Counted from the first letter of the stretch, positions 1 through 5,302 are shown. The stretch is DNA of 6,526 nucleotides from Deltaproteobacteria bacterium (GCA_016234955.1 JACRNN010000116.1:1-6526), one strand, 5' to 3'. The notes: a model not told the origin generated them from the sequence alone. Made by a program: numbers and translations.

Positions 1-522
1 ATAGACGTCCTTGGGCCGCTGGGCAACGGCTTCCCGGACCCTGGCCGCGGCAAAAAGGCGGTGATGGTGGCGGGCGGCATGGGTATAGTCCCCATGTACA
101 TGCTCGCCGAGAGGCTGCCGTCATCGACGTTCCTCTTTGGCGCAAGGTCCGCACAGGAGGCCGTGATAGCGGATGACTTCAAGGGGCTCGGTTGCAGGAT
201 AAAGGTCTCTACCGAGGACGGGAGCGTCGGGAAAAAGGGGCTTGTCACCGCGCTCTTGAAAGAGGAGTTGACCCCCCGTTCGGTCATATACGCCTGCGGC
301 CCCGCGGGGATGCTCAAGGCGGTATCTAAAATCGCGCATGAAGCGGGGGTAAGGTCTTACGTCTCGCTCGAGCGCTCGATGGCCTGCGGCATAGGCGTAT
401 GCCTCGGATGCGCGGTAAAGTCAAAGGCGCACGGAGCGCGGGAGAATAGGGTTTACAAGATGGTCTGCTCCGACGGGCCGGTCTTCGACAGCGAGGATAT
501 AGATTGGGAGCTATTCCAATGA
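1..522 (+). CDS. pyrK: Dihydroorotate dehydrogenase electron transfer subunit PyrK (C-terminal part, 5' end outside window)
   Basis: PyrK carries electrons from the catalytic PyrD flavin through FAD and a [2Fe-2S] cluster to NAD+ in class 1B dihydroorotate dehydrogenase, a cytoplasmic enzyme of pyrimidine synthesis. The frame is open from base 1 and gives 173 residues; the N-terminal FAD-binding barrel (roughly 90 residues in the family) lies outside the window. Visible are LGPLGNGFP (residues 4-12), the glycine-rich nucleotide-binding turn VAGGMGIVPM (23-32), the YACGPAGML segment (about 97-105) and a C-terminal cluster-binding set C129-x4-C134-x2-C137-x18-C156. The GTG and ATG codons near 61-66 are internal, since homology continues upstream of them. 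The stop overlaps the pyrD start by four bases (ATGA), so the two are co-transcribed and probably translationally coupled. Confidence 0.95.
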   Translation: MDVLGPLGNGFPDPGRGKKAVMVAGGMGIVPMYMLAERLPSSTFLFGARSAQEAVIADDFKGLGCRIKVSTEDGSVGKKGLVTALLKEELTPRSVIYACGPAGMLKAVSKIAHEAGVRSYVSLERSMACGIGVCLGCAVKSKAHGARENRVYKMVCSDGPVFDSEDIDWELFQ

Positions 523-1460
523 AAAAGACCAGGGCAGTGCCCAGGAGGTACGACCCGGCCCTGTGCGTGGAGATAGCCGGGATAAGGTTCAAAAACCCGG
601 TGATGACCGCCTCCGGCACGTTCGGCTACGGGCTTGAGTTCTCGCCGTACATGGACTTGAACAGGCTCGGGGCCATAGTGGTAAAGGGACTGTCACTCAG
701 GCCCCGGCAGGGCAACCCCGGCCCACGGATAGTGGAGACCCCCTGCGGCATGCTCAACGCCATAGGGCTCCAGAACGTCGGGGTGGACGCATTCATCAAG
801 GACAAGCTCCCGCTCCTTAAAAAGTACGACACCCGCGTCATCGCCAACATCTTCGGCGAGACGATAGAGGAGTACATGGAAGTGGCAAGGAGGCTTGATG
901 GGGCCGGAGGGGTGGCGGCCCTTGAGGTAAACATCTCCTGCCCGAACGTCAAGAAGGGCGGCATGGTCTTCGGCACGGACCCGTTAGAGGCGTTCAAGGT
1001 GGTGTTAGCCGTCAGGAAGTCAACGGGCCTGCCCGTCATAACGAAGCTCTCGCCGAACGTCACGGACATAAAGGCGATGGTGAGGGCGGTCGAGGACGGG
1101 GGCGCCGACGCCATCTCGCTCATAAATACCATTACCGGCATGGCCGTGGACGTTGAAAGGAGAAGGCCCGTGCTCGCCACCGCCACCGGCGGGCTCTCCG
1201 GCCCGGCCATACGCCCCATCGCGGTTAGGATGGTCTGGGAGGCCAAAAAAGCGGCCAGGGTCCCGCTTATAGGCATAGGCGGGATAATGAACGGGCGTGA
1301 CGCCCTCGAGTTCATCCTCGCAGGAGCTACCGCCGTGCAGGTTGGCACCGCCAACTTCATAGAGCCGGACGCGGCGATAAAGGTCGTTGAGGGGATAGAG
1401 GATTACGTCAAGAGGCACAGGACAAAGGTAGTAGAGCTTGTCGGGGCGGTGAGGGCGTAA
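519..1460 (+). CDS. pyrD: Dihydroorotate dehydrogenase catalytic subunit, class 1B
   Basis: This FMN-binding TIM-barrel enzyme oxidises dihydroorotate to orotate and passes electrons to PyrK. The 313-residue product is close to the usual class 1B length. Motifs in order: FKNPVMTASGTFGYG (24-38), the VVKGLS strand (54-59), NPGPRIVETPCGMLNAIGLQ (66-85), NISCPN with the class 1 catalytic Cys141, ITKLSPN (174-180), and the FMN-phosphate region GIGGI (252-256) with the AVQVGTANF strand (272-280). The ATG at 519 is preferred because GGGAG at 506-510 lies 8 nt upstream and the ATGA overlap with pyrK is typical of coupled genes. An in-frame TTG at 504 would add five residues but has no good SD site. 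The presence of adjacent pyrK separates it from fumarate-dependent class 1A and quinone-dependent class 2 enzymes. Confidence 0.97.
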   Translation: MKKTRAVPRRYDPALCVEIAGIRFKNPVMTASGTFGYGLEFSPYMDLNRLGAIVVKGLSLRPRQGNPGPRIVETPCGMLNAIGLQNVGVDAFIKDKLPLLKKYDTRVIANIFGETIEEYMEVARRLDGAGGVAALEVNISCPNVKKGGMVFGTDPLEAFKVVLAVRKSTGLPVITKLSPNVTDIKAMVRAVEDGGADAISLINTITGMAVDVERRRPVLATATGGLSGPAIRPIAVRMVWEAKKAARVPLIGIGGIMNGRDALEFILAGATAVQVGTANFIEPDAAIKVVEGIEDYVKRHRTKVVELVGAVRA

Positions 1461-1578
1461 GGGCTTCCAAACACCCCGAATAATCGTTGTTTTCTTGCAT
1501 TTTGAGGATTTTCCGCAACCCGCCTTCCGGCAAATCGTCGGGTTGAAAAACGCAACCAAACAGCAGGGCTTGAATACC

Positions 1579-2046
1579 ATGAAAAAACTGCCGGGGTTAT
1601 TCGCAAATAACCGGGTTTGGGCCGGCTCCATTGAAAAGAACAGTCCGGATTTTTTCAAGACTCTGGCAAGGCAGCAAAACCCGGATTATCTATGGATAGG
1701 TTGTTCAGACAGCAGGGTGCCGGCAAATGAAATAGTGGGGCTGATGCCCGGCGAACTCTTCGTCCACCGCAACGTGGCGAATATTGTCGTCCACAGCGAT
1801 ATGAATTGCCTGTCGGTCATACAATATGCCGTAGACGTGTTAAAGGTAAGACACATCATAGTCTGCGGCCATTACGGATGCGGCGGGGTCATAGCATCCC
1901 TGGAAGAAAAGATGCACGGCTTGATCGACAACTGGCTCACGCATATAAAAGATATCCATTCATATCATCAGGGTGAACTTCCTGCGGGTTCAATCTTGAA
2001 GATTGAACCCGCCAGAGGCCAGGTCGAGCCCGATAGGATGGGTTGA
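1579..2046 (+). pseudogene. Beta-class carbonic anhydrase, 3'-truncated
   Basis: Full-length relatives (E. coli Can type, about 220 residues) are zinc enzymes that interconvert CO2 and bicarbonate. From the ATG at 1579 the frame gives 155 residues. All zinc-site residues are present: CSDSR with Cys42 and Asp44, and HIIVCGHYGCGG with His98 and Cys101. The FVHRNVAN and NCLSVIQYAVDVL segments are also typical. Family resemblance stops near residue 133 (about base 1978); the last 22 residues are read through a palindrome and the start of a REP-like element. About 85 residues, including C-terminal helices, are therefore missing, so a stable active enzyme is doubtful, though a folded product is not excluded. 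SD support is weak (AGCAGGG about ten bases upstream). Codon choice is less GC-rich than in pyrD or mrp, which hints at a different origin. The frame is open further upstream to 1495 but the extension has no family resemblance. Confidence 0.75.
1984..2012. repeat. Perfect 29-nt palindrome at the break in the carbonic anhydrase gene
   Basis: The arm GCGGGTTCAATCTT (1984-1997) is followed by one central G and its exact reverse complement (1999-2012), giving 14 perfect base pairs. It begins within a few bases of where carbonic anhydrase homology ends. It lies between two converging genes, so it could act as a bidirectional transcription stop, but no T run follows on either strand. It could equally be the end of an inserted or deleted element. 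Confidence 0.85.
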
Positions 2047-2124
2047 GCTCGGCGAAGCCCATCACAAAATCATCATCGCTCGCCCACGGCAACATCATCA
2101 CGTTGCCCTCTCCCGCACCCTACG
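2031..2124. repeat. REP-like inverted pair of hairpins (possible miniature element)
   Basis: The segment is bounded by CGATAGG (2031-2037) and CCCTACG (2118-2124), which are near-inverted ends. It holds two hairpins: GATGGG (2037-2042) with CCCATC (2058-2063), and GGCAAC (2088-2093) with GTTGCC (2102-2107). The GTAGG-type end followed by a GATGGG...CCCATC stem recalls REP sequences mobilised by Y1 (RAYT) transposases; that link is from memory of the family, not from a search. The right end carries the TAG stop codon of mrp (2120-2122), and the left end supplies the last codons of the truncated carbonic anhydrase frame. Confidence 0.55.
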
Positions 2125-3181
2125 CCAGATCGAGCACGCTGACCCTGGCGGCTATGGAGCAGGCTATCTCTGTGAACGCCTTTGAGTGCGCCGATTCCGG
2201 GGAGGACTCAACGATAGGCGTTCCCGTGTCCCCGCCCTCCCGTATCGCCATGTCTATTGGAATCTTGCCCAGGAGCGGGACCCGATACCTCTGGCTCGTC
2301 TTCTCCCCCCCGCCGTGGCTGAATATCTCGGACTTTTCGTTGCAGTGCGGGCAGACGAAATAGCTCATGTTCTCCACTATGCCGAGGACAGGCACCTTTA
2401 CCTCCTGGAACATCTTTATCGCGCGCCTCGCGTCGATGAGGGCCACGTCCTGCGGCGTCGTTACGATGACCGCGCCGGTAAGAGGGATCGTCTGGACTAA
2501 AGTGAGCTGGACGTCCCCTGTGCCAGGGGGCAGGTCTATGACGAGGTAGTCGAGCTCGCCCCACTCCACCCCTGTGAGGAACTGCTTTATTAGTTGCATC
2601 ACCAGGGGGCCCCTCCATATCAGCGGGGTCTCTTCGTCGAGCATGAACCCCACTGAGACGAGCTTCATGCCGTACTTCTCGATTGGCACGAGCTTCTCCT
2701 TGGGGGTGGCCTGAAGGGGTTCGTGTATGCCGAGCATGAGCGGCAGGCTCGGCCCGTATACGTCGGTGTCGAGGAGCCCCACCTTGGCCCCCGTCTTTGT
2801 CAGGGCGAGCGCGAGATTGACCGACACCGTAGATTTGCCCACGCCGCCCTTGCCGCTCGCCACGGCTATGGTGTTCTTGACGCCGGGTATCGGCGCCTTG
2901 TCCGAAAGTTTTTTCGCCTGCGGGACCTCGGCCCCGGTCTTTATCTCAACGCTTGCAACCCCCGGTATCGAAAGGACCGCGTCTCTCGAGTTCGCCTCAA
3001 GCTCCTTTTTCAAGGGGCAGGCCATGGTCGTGAGCATCAGGGTGAACCGCACCGTGGCGCCGTGGACCGTAACGTCCCTGATCATGTTGAGGGTCACGAG
3101 GTCCTTGCCGAGCTCCGGGTCCATGACCTTTCCAAGGGCGTTCAAGACCTGTTCCCTGGTTACAGCGGCGGTATTTGTCAA
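2120..3181 (-). CDS. mrp: Mrp/ApbC-type P-loop Fe-S cluster carrier ATPase with N-terminal MIP18 (DUF59) domain
   Basis: Mrp/ApbC proteins bind and pass on [4Fe-4S] clusters in the cytoplasm using a deviant-Walker ATPase fold. Counting from an upstream ATG at 3211, a MIP18/DUF59 domain covers about residues 18-95, with TTMACP and Cys65. A linker leads to the P-loop GKGGVGKST (120-128), DTDVYGPSLP (148-157), DLPPGTGD (226-233) and the cluster-binding CPHC (287-290). Two starts are possible. The ATG at 3211 has no SD site, whereas a TTG at 3181 has a perfect GGAGG (3193-3189) seven bases upstream and leaves the usual short leader before VTREQV, so TTG is chosen; the ATG would add ten residues. 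It is the last gene of the minus-strand Fe-S run, and its TAG stop lies inside the REP-like end. Confidence 0.95.
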   Translation of the reverse strand: MTNTAAVTREQVLNALGKVMDPELGKDLVTLNMIRDVTVHGATVRFTLMLTTMACPLKKELEANSRDAVLSIPGVASVEIKTGAEVPQAKKLSDKAPIPGVKNTIAVASGKGGVGKSTVSVNLALALTKTGAKVGLLDTDVYGPSLPLMLGIHEPLQATPKEKLVPIEKYGMKLVSVGFMLDEETPLIWRGPLVMQLIKQFLTGVEWGELDYLVIDLPPGTGDVQLTLVQTIPLTGAVIVTTPQDVALIDARRAIKMFQEVKVPVLGIVENMSYFVCPHCNEKSEIFSHGGGEKTSQRYRVPLLGKIPIDMAIREGGDTGTPIVESSPESAHSKAFTEIACSIAARVSVLDLA

Positions 3182-3295
3182 TTGAATGCCTCCGTCTACG
3201 CCCTTTGCCATAATAGCAGAGGGCTGTTTTTAAAGACCCTTCCGGATATCGCCCCAGGTGCGTCCGAAACCACGGCGTATGGGGCCGGAGAAGGG

Positions 3296-3490
3296 CTACC
3301 CGGCGACCGCTTCGTTTAGGGCCTTTAAAAGCCCGTCGAGGTCGGCCCCGTCCCTCTTTGCGGCGGCCTCGATGCTAACGGCCCCGCCGCAACAGGAGTC
3401 TATCTTGTATCGGGGGAAGACCCCTATCGTCTTCGGGTAGAGCCTTATAGCGTCGTTTACTATCATATCTTTCCTTATCTTGACGTCCAT
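3296..3490 (-). CDS. Stand-alone DUF542 (ScdA/Ric N-terminal) domain protein
   Basis: The 64-residue product matches the small N-terminal domain of ScdA/YtfE/Ric, di-iron proteins that repair Fe-S clusters damaged by nitric oxide or oxidants. The hallmark DSCCGG (31-36) with Cys33-Cys34 is present, followed by SIEAAAKRDGAD. The hemerythrin-like di-iron part of full ScdA is absent, so this domain must act alone or with a partner. The ATG at 3490 is chosen because AGAGGGG (3506-3500) lies nine bases upstream and the family begins here; an open extension to 3577 reads through a repeated sequence. Its first half resembles the neighbouring DUF1858 protein (MDxKIxKDMI, YPxT, VF, then Cys33), pointing to an ancient tandem duplication. 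An 84-nt gap separates it from mrp. Confidence 0.85.
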   Translation of the reverse strand: MDVKIRKDMIVNDAIRLYPKTIGVFPRYKIDSCCGGAVSIEAAAKRDGADLDGLLKALNEAVAG

Positions 3491-3545
3491 GTGACGTAAC
3501 CCCTCTGTTGTTTTCCCGCCCCATCCGGCGGCGTGCGGTATTTTA

Positions 3546-3658
3546 GTGTTTCCTTCGGGCATGATAAAGCGCGGCAAGCTATAAACGTAAGTCCCTTCGG
3601 ATACTCCGGAGCTTCTACCGGGTGGTTCGTGTTTCCTTCGGGTATGATTTAGCGCGGC
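3546..3658. repeat. 30-bp direct repeat, two copies 83 bp apart
   Basis: Copies lie at 3546-3575 and 3629-3658 and agree at 27 of 30 positions; both read GTGTTTCCTTCGGG, then ATGAT, then AGCGCGGC. Midway, CCCTTCGG at 3593-3600 falls 41-42 bases from the same core in each copy, suggesting a third decayed unit and a period of about 41 nt. The array fills the gap between the DUF1858 stop and the DUF542 start. Function unknown. Confidence 0.75.
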
Positions 3659-3680
3659 CTGGGCTTGGAGGCGGAGCGCC

Positions 3681-3890
3681 TCACCCCTCTTTTATCGCGG
3701 TGTTGAGCTCGTCAACTATGGCGTCCGCATCCACGTTATGCATGGCGGCCCCGAAGGCGATGTCCTCGTTGTCGGAGCCCGGGCAGGTAAAGCAGCCGTT
3801 GCCGAAGCGCCTCTTGAAGACCTCGCCGGTAGAGGGGTATTGCTCTATCACCGCGCCTATTATCATGTCTTTTGTTATCTTCTTATCCAT
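3681..3890 (-). CDS. DUF1858 / hybrid-cluster-protein-associated redox disulfide protein
   Basis: The 69-residue protein has the pattern of small DUF1858 proteins, including the group often found next to hybrid cluster (prismane) protein genes. It starts MDKKITKDMI, then YPSTGEVF, then GCFTCPGSDNEDI with the redox pair Cys33-x2-Cys36, and ends in an acidic helix. The precise activity is unknown; a dithiol or Fe-S-related redox role is the usual suggestion, and hybrid cluster protein itself is tied to NO stress. The ATG at 3890 fits the family start, but the nearest SD-like sequence (AGAGGA, 3910-3905) is 14 bases away, so translation may rely on coupling to the upstream gene 27 bases before it. 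No hybrid cluster protein gene is in the window. Confidence 0.85.
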   Translation of the reverse strand: MDKKITKDMIIGAVIEQYPSTGEVFKRRFGNGCFTCPGSDNEDIAFGAAMHNVDADAIVDELNTAIKEG

Positions 3891-3917
3891 ATCGATGCGG
3901 AATATCCTCTGCGGCGC

Positions 3918-4187
3918 TTACTTTGCCGGCTTCGGCGGGGCGGGGGCGGCCTTTATGGTCTTCATCATGTTGATGACAAAGAACGCTATGGATACGGCCT
4001 CAAGTATGGAGAAGACAAGCAGGATGGCGCCGTTGTCCGAACCCCTCGTGGCCCAGCCTAAAGCCATGCCCACAAGCCCGATATTCGCCAGCCATATATG
4101 GAAGTAGGAGAGCCTGTCGCTCCACAGCGGCCTGCCGCTGAAGCGCGGGAGTATGTGGTAGCCCACGCCGTACACGGTCATCGACAT
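3918..4187 (-). CDS. Heme-copper oxidase subunit I-like (CcoN/NorB superfamily) short membrane protein, probably N-terminally shortened
   Basis: The 89-residue product opens with VYGVGYHILPRFSGRPLWS (5-23), which resembles part of the cbb3-oxidase/NO-reductase subunit I superfamily, with histidines at 11 and 30. Two membrane segments follow (about 30-47 and 53-74), then a short Lys/Pro/Ala-rich cytoplasmic-type tail. As I recall them, small relatives are about 140-150 residues, with a further N-terminal helix and a His-x-His motif just before this point. Here the in-frame sequence upstream is repeat DNA with a stop at 4226-4224. The start at 4187 has a GGGG SD eight bases upstream, inside the repeat, so expression of the short form is plausible. 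A full oxidase is impossible at this size; a heme-binding or accessory membrane role is a guess. Confidence 0.7.
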   Translation of the reverse strand: MSMTVYGVGYHILPRFSGRPLWSDRLSYFHIWLANIGLVGMALGWATRGSDNGAILLVFSILEAVSIAFFVINMMKTIKAAPAPPKPAK

Positions 4188-4194
4188 CCATGGT

Positions 4195-4226
4195 ACCCCT
4201 GGGTCTCCAGTTTTCCGGTGGTTTCA
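4195..4226. repeat. Dispersed intergenic repeat, partial copy D
   Basis: This segment runs from ACCCCT to GGTGGTTTCA and aligns with the right three quarters of the 41-nt repeat, but lacks the GTTCTGAA left end. It keeps a four-base inner hairpin CTGG-GTCT-CCAG. It lies directly upstream of the heme-copper-oxidase-like start and eleven bases from full copy A, so the pair is in tandem. Confidence 0.55.
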
Positions 4227-4236
4227 TTCTTTCATC

Positions 4237-4277
4237 GTTCTGAAGCCCCCGGGGTTTTCAATCCCTCGGTGGTTTCA
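4237..4277. repeat. Dispersed intergenic repeat, copy A
   Basis: The 41-nt copy reads GTTCTGAAGCC on the left and GGTGGTTTCA on the right. Outer pairs TGAAGCC/GGTTTCA (one G-T wobble) and CCG/CGG are separated by one mismatch and enclose GGGGTT-TTC-AATCCC. The TGA stop codon of the ferredoxin gene (minus strand, 4277-4275) is part of this repeat's right end. Confidence 0.8.
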
Positions 4278-4463
4278 TTTTGCGCTCGCCTCTTTGGGAG
4301 CAGGCCGGCAGACGTCCACCGGACACACCTCGGCGCACGCGCCGCACTCGGTGCAGAGCTTTGGGTCTATTATATATGGAGAGCCTTCGCTTATCGCGCC
4401 CTCCGGACACTCCGGAAGGCACGCGCCGCACGCTATGCAGTCTTCAAGTATATGGTAAGCCAT
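4275..4463 (-). CDS. Bacterial-type 2[4Fe-4S] ferredoxin
   Basis: The 62-residue cytoplasmic electron carrier has two complete cluster motifs: Cys9, 12, 15, 19 and Cys37, 40, 43, 47, each CxxCxxCxxxCP. The family crosses the last cysteine of each motif into the other cluster. An extra cysteine sits at 52. The length and the short Lys/Ala-rich tail suit the clostridial-type family. The ATG at 4463 has GGAGA (4475-4471) seven bases upstream. It lies second in the minus-strand Fe-S run, 90 bases after the Nfu gene, and could supply electrons for cluster assembly or repair by its neighbours; that role is inferred from position only. Confidence 0.95.
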   Translation of the reverse strand: MAYHILEDCIACGACLPECPEGAISEGSPYIIDPKLCTECGACAEVCPVDVCRPAPKEASAK

Positions 4464-4553
4464 AGGGTCTTCTCCGTCCGCTCCATGCCTCTCTTTTACG
4501 GCCCTAACGACAAACGCCCCGGACCGTCGTAAGATGGGGCTATGGTTCGACGG

Positions 4554-4781
4554 TTATACGGAGAGGACCTGCTTTATTTCAGGCACCCTGTCCTTGATCG
4601 CCCTTTCCACACCCATGGCCAGCGTTATCTGCGCGCTCGGGCAGCCGGAACACGCGCCTTGGAGCTGTACCCTCACGATGCCTTCGGCCTCGTCTATGTC
4701 GACCAGCTCAACGTCCCCGCCATCGGCCTGCAACGCGGGTCTGATACCGTCGAGGGCCTCTTCAACCCTTTCCCTTAACAT
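4554..4781 (-). CDS. NifU C-terminal domain (Nfu-type) Fe-S scaffold/carrier protein
   Basis: The 75-residue product is a free-standing NifU C-terminal domain. It shows IRPALQADGGDVELVDID (13-30), a beta segment, then GACSGCPSAQITL, whose Cys44-x2-Cys47 pair would ligate a [4Fe-4S] cluster shared between two monomers. Such proteins receive clusters from the main assembly machinery and deliver them to client enzymes. The ATG at 4781 has an ideal GGAGG (4793-4789) seven bases upstream. It is the first gene of the minus-strand run that ends with Mrp, another cluster carrier. No cysteine desulfurase or IscU-like gene is visible here. Confidence 0.93.
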   Translation of the reverse strand: MLRERVEEALDGIRPALQADGGDVELVDIDEAEGIVRVQLQGACSGCPSAQITLAMGVERAIKDRVPEIKQVLSV

Positions 4782-4824
4782 ATATACGCCTCCATAACTT
4801 GATATTTAAAGGGCGCCTCTAAAA

Positions 4825-4853
4825 ATTGTTCTTTTTCCCGAGCTCTTTGTCAG
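4825..4853 (-). promoter_or_regulatory. Candidate sigma70 promoter for the Nfu-led run
   Basis: On the minus strand, CTGACA (4853-4848, five of six to the -35 consensus) is followed after 17 bases by AACAAT (4830-4825, four of six). It lies 44 bases before the nfu ATG. A second candidate further upstream, TTGAAA (5037-5032) with TATAAT (5013-5008) at 18-base spacing, has the better -10 and would place repeat B in the leader. Confidence 0.4.
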
Positions 4854-4909
4854 GGCGAAAATAAAAATGCTCACATATCAACATATATGCTCCGCTTTTT
4901 TATTTCAGC

Positions 4910-4949
4910 GTTCTGAAACCCCTCGGGTCTTGAGTCCTGAGAGGTTTCA
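4910..4949. repeat. Dispersed intergenic repeat, copy B
   Basis: The 40-nt copy begins GTTCTGAAACC and ends GAGGTTTCA. The outer stem TGAAACC/GGTTTCA is perfect and continues past one mismatch with CTC/GAG. It lies in the divergent region upstream of the Nfu gene, between that gene's two candidate promoters. Confidence 0.8.
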
Positions 4950-5007
4950 CTCACCCCGCCTCGACCTCGGAAAAAATATCTAATTTTTAAAGGCACCCTA
5001 ATATTGA

Positions 5008-5043
5008 ATTATATAATGAATTATAAGGCTCTTTCAAGCCTTA
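5008..5043 (-). promoter_or_regulatory. Candidate upstream promoter with overlapping hairpin
   Basis: The minus strand has TTGAAA (5037-5032) and TATAAT (5013-5008) spaced by 18 bases. A seven-pair hairpin, TAAGGCT (5024-5030) and AGCCTTA (5037-5043) with a six-base loop, overlaps the -35 box and could be a protein-binding site. It would drive the Fe-S run with a leader of roughly 220 bases. Prediction only. Confidence 0.35.
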
Positions 5044-5047
5044 ATAA

Positions 5048-5242
5048 ATGATTTCCATCATGTTTTTCTCCTTGTGCTCCCTGATAGCGGATTATGTCTC
5101 AGGCGGAGGGGGGATACGCTGGAGTGGGTTCCGCCGGTTGAGGGATCCGCAGACCGCCGTATGCTTCGTTATCGGATTGTGTTTTATCCTGGGTATAGGT
5201 ATAATAGATATAGTCGCGAGAGGAGTTGTTAAAAACACTTGA
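5048..5242 (+). CDS. Possible small membrane protein, unrecognised
   Basis: This 64-codon frame opens with ATG right after a TAA and has two hydrophobic stretches (about residues 2-16 and 38-57) separated by a basic, glycine-rich loop. I do not recognise it. It has no SD site, its codon choice is more AT-rich than that of the surrounding genes, and its stop overlaps the -35 box of the cytochrome promoter. It may be a chance frame in intergenic DNA. In favour are the membrane-like pattern and the lack of any other gene here. Confidence 0.28.
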   Translation: MISIMFFSLCSLIADYVSGGGGIRWSGFRRLRDPQTAVCFVIGLCFILGIGIIDIVARGVVKNT

Positions 5243-5267
5243 CAAGGCATTTATTTGATTGTACTCT
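5239..5267 (+). promoter_or_regulatory. Candidate sigma70 promoter for the cytochrome c gene
   Basis: A perfect -35 TTGACA (5239-5244) is followed after exactly 17 bases by TACTCT (5262-5267), a weak -10. It lies 36 bases before the cytochrome ATG, leaving room for a short leader. A weak -10 behind a strong -35 can indicate activator-dependent expression, but no operator is identified. Confidence 0.5.
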
Positions 5268-5302
5268 TTGTTCACAAATTCATTGACTGGAGGAGGTTTG
5301 GC

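Noticed and set aside
504..518. TTG at 504 as the pyrD start
   Set aside because: The ATG at 519 has a GGGAG SD site at 8 nt and a four-base overlap with pyrK; the TTG has neither.
626..1360. Long open frame of 244 codons on the minus strand opposite pyrD
   Set aside because: It is antisense to a fully convincing pyrD, has low-complexity Ser/Pro/Thr-rich composition and no family motif; high GC content keeps it open.
1516..1545. Hairpin CAACCCG/CGGGTTG after pyrD as its terminator
   Set aside because: The loop is 16 bases and A residues, not T residues, follow the stem, so intrinsic termination is not supported.
3491..3577. N-terminal extension of the DUF542 protein to 3577
   Set aside because: The extension reads through the 30-bp direct repeat, has no family resemblance, and the internal ATG at 3490 has a better SD site.
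4000..4227. Minus-strand frame overlapping the heme-copper-like gene in another register, starting in repeat D
   Set aside because: It is Arg/Pro/His-rich with no membrane segments; the overlapping register gives a recognisable membrane protein.
4195..4277. Repeat copies D and A as a CRISPR array
   Set aside because: Units are adjacent with no regular unique spacers, copies diverge inside, and other copies are hundreds of bases away.
4098..4532. 144-codon plus-strand frame across the heme-copper-like and ferredoxin genes
   Set aside because: It is antisense to a ferredoxin with eight ordered cysteines and spans repeats A and D; it shows no recognisable motif.
4801..5010. Similar AT-rich segments (TTTAAAGGGCGCCT and TTTAAAGGCACCCT) on both sides of repeat B
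   Set aside because: The match is short and imperfect in AT-rich intergenic DNA; it is too weak to call flanking target duplication or a longer element.
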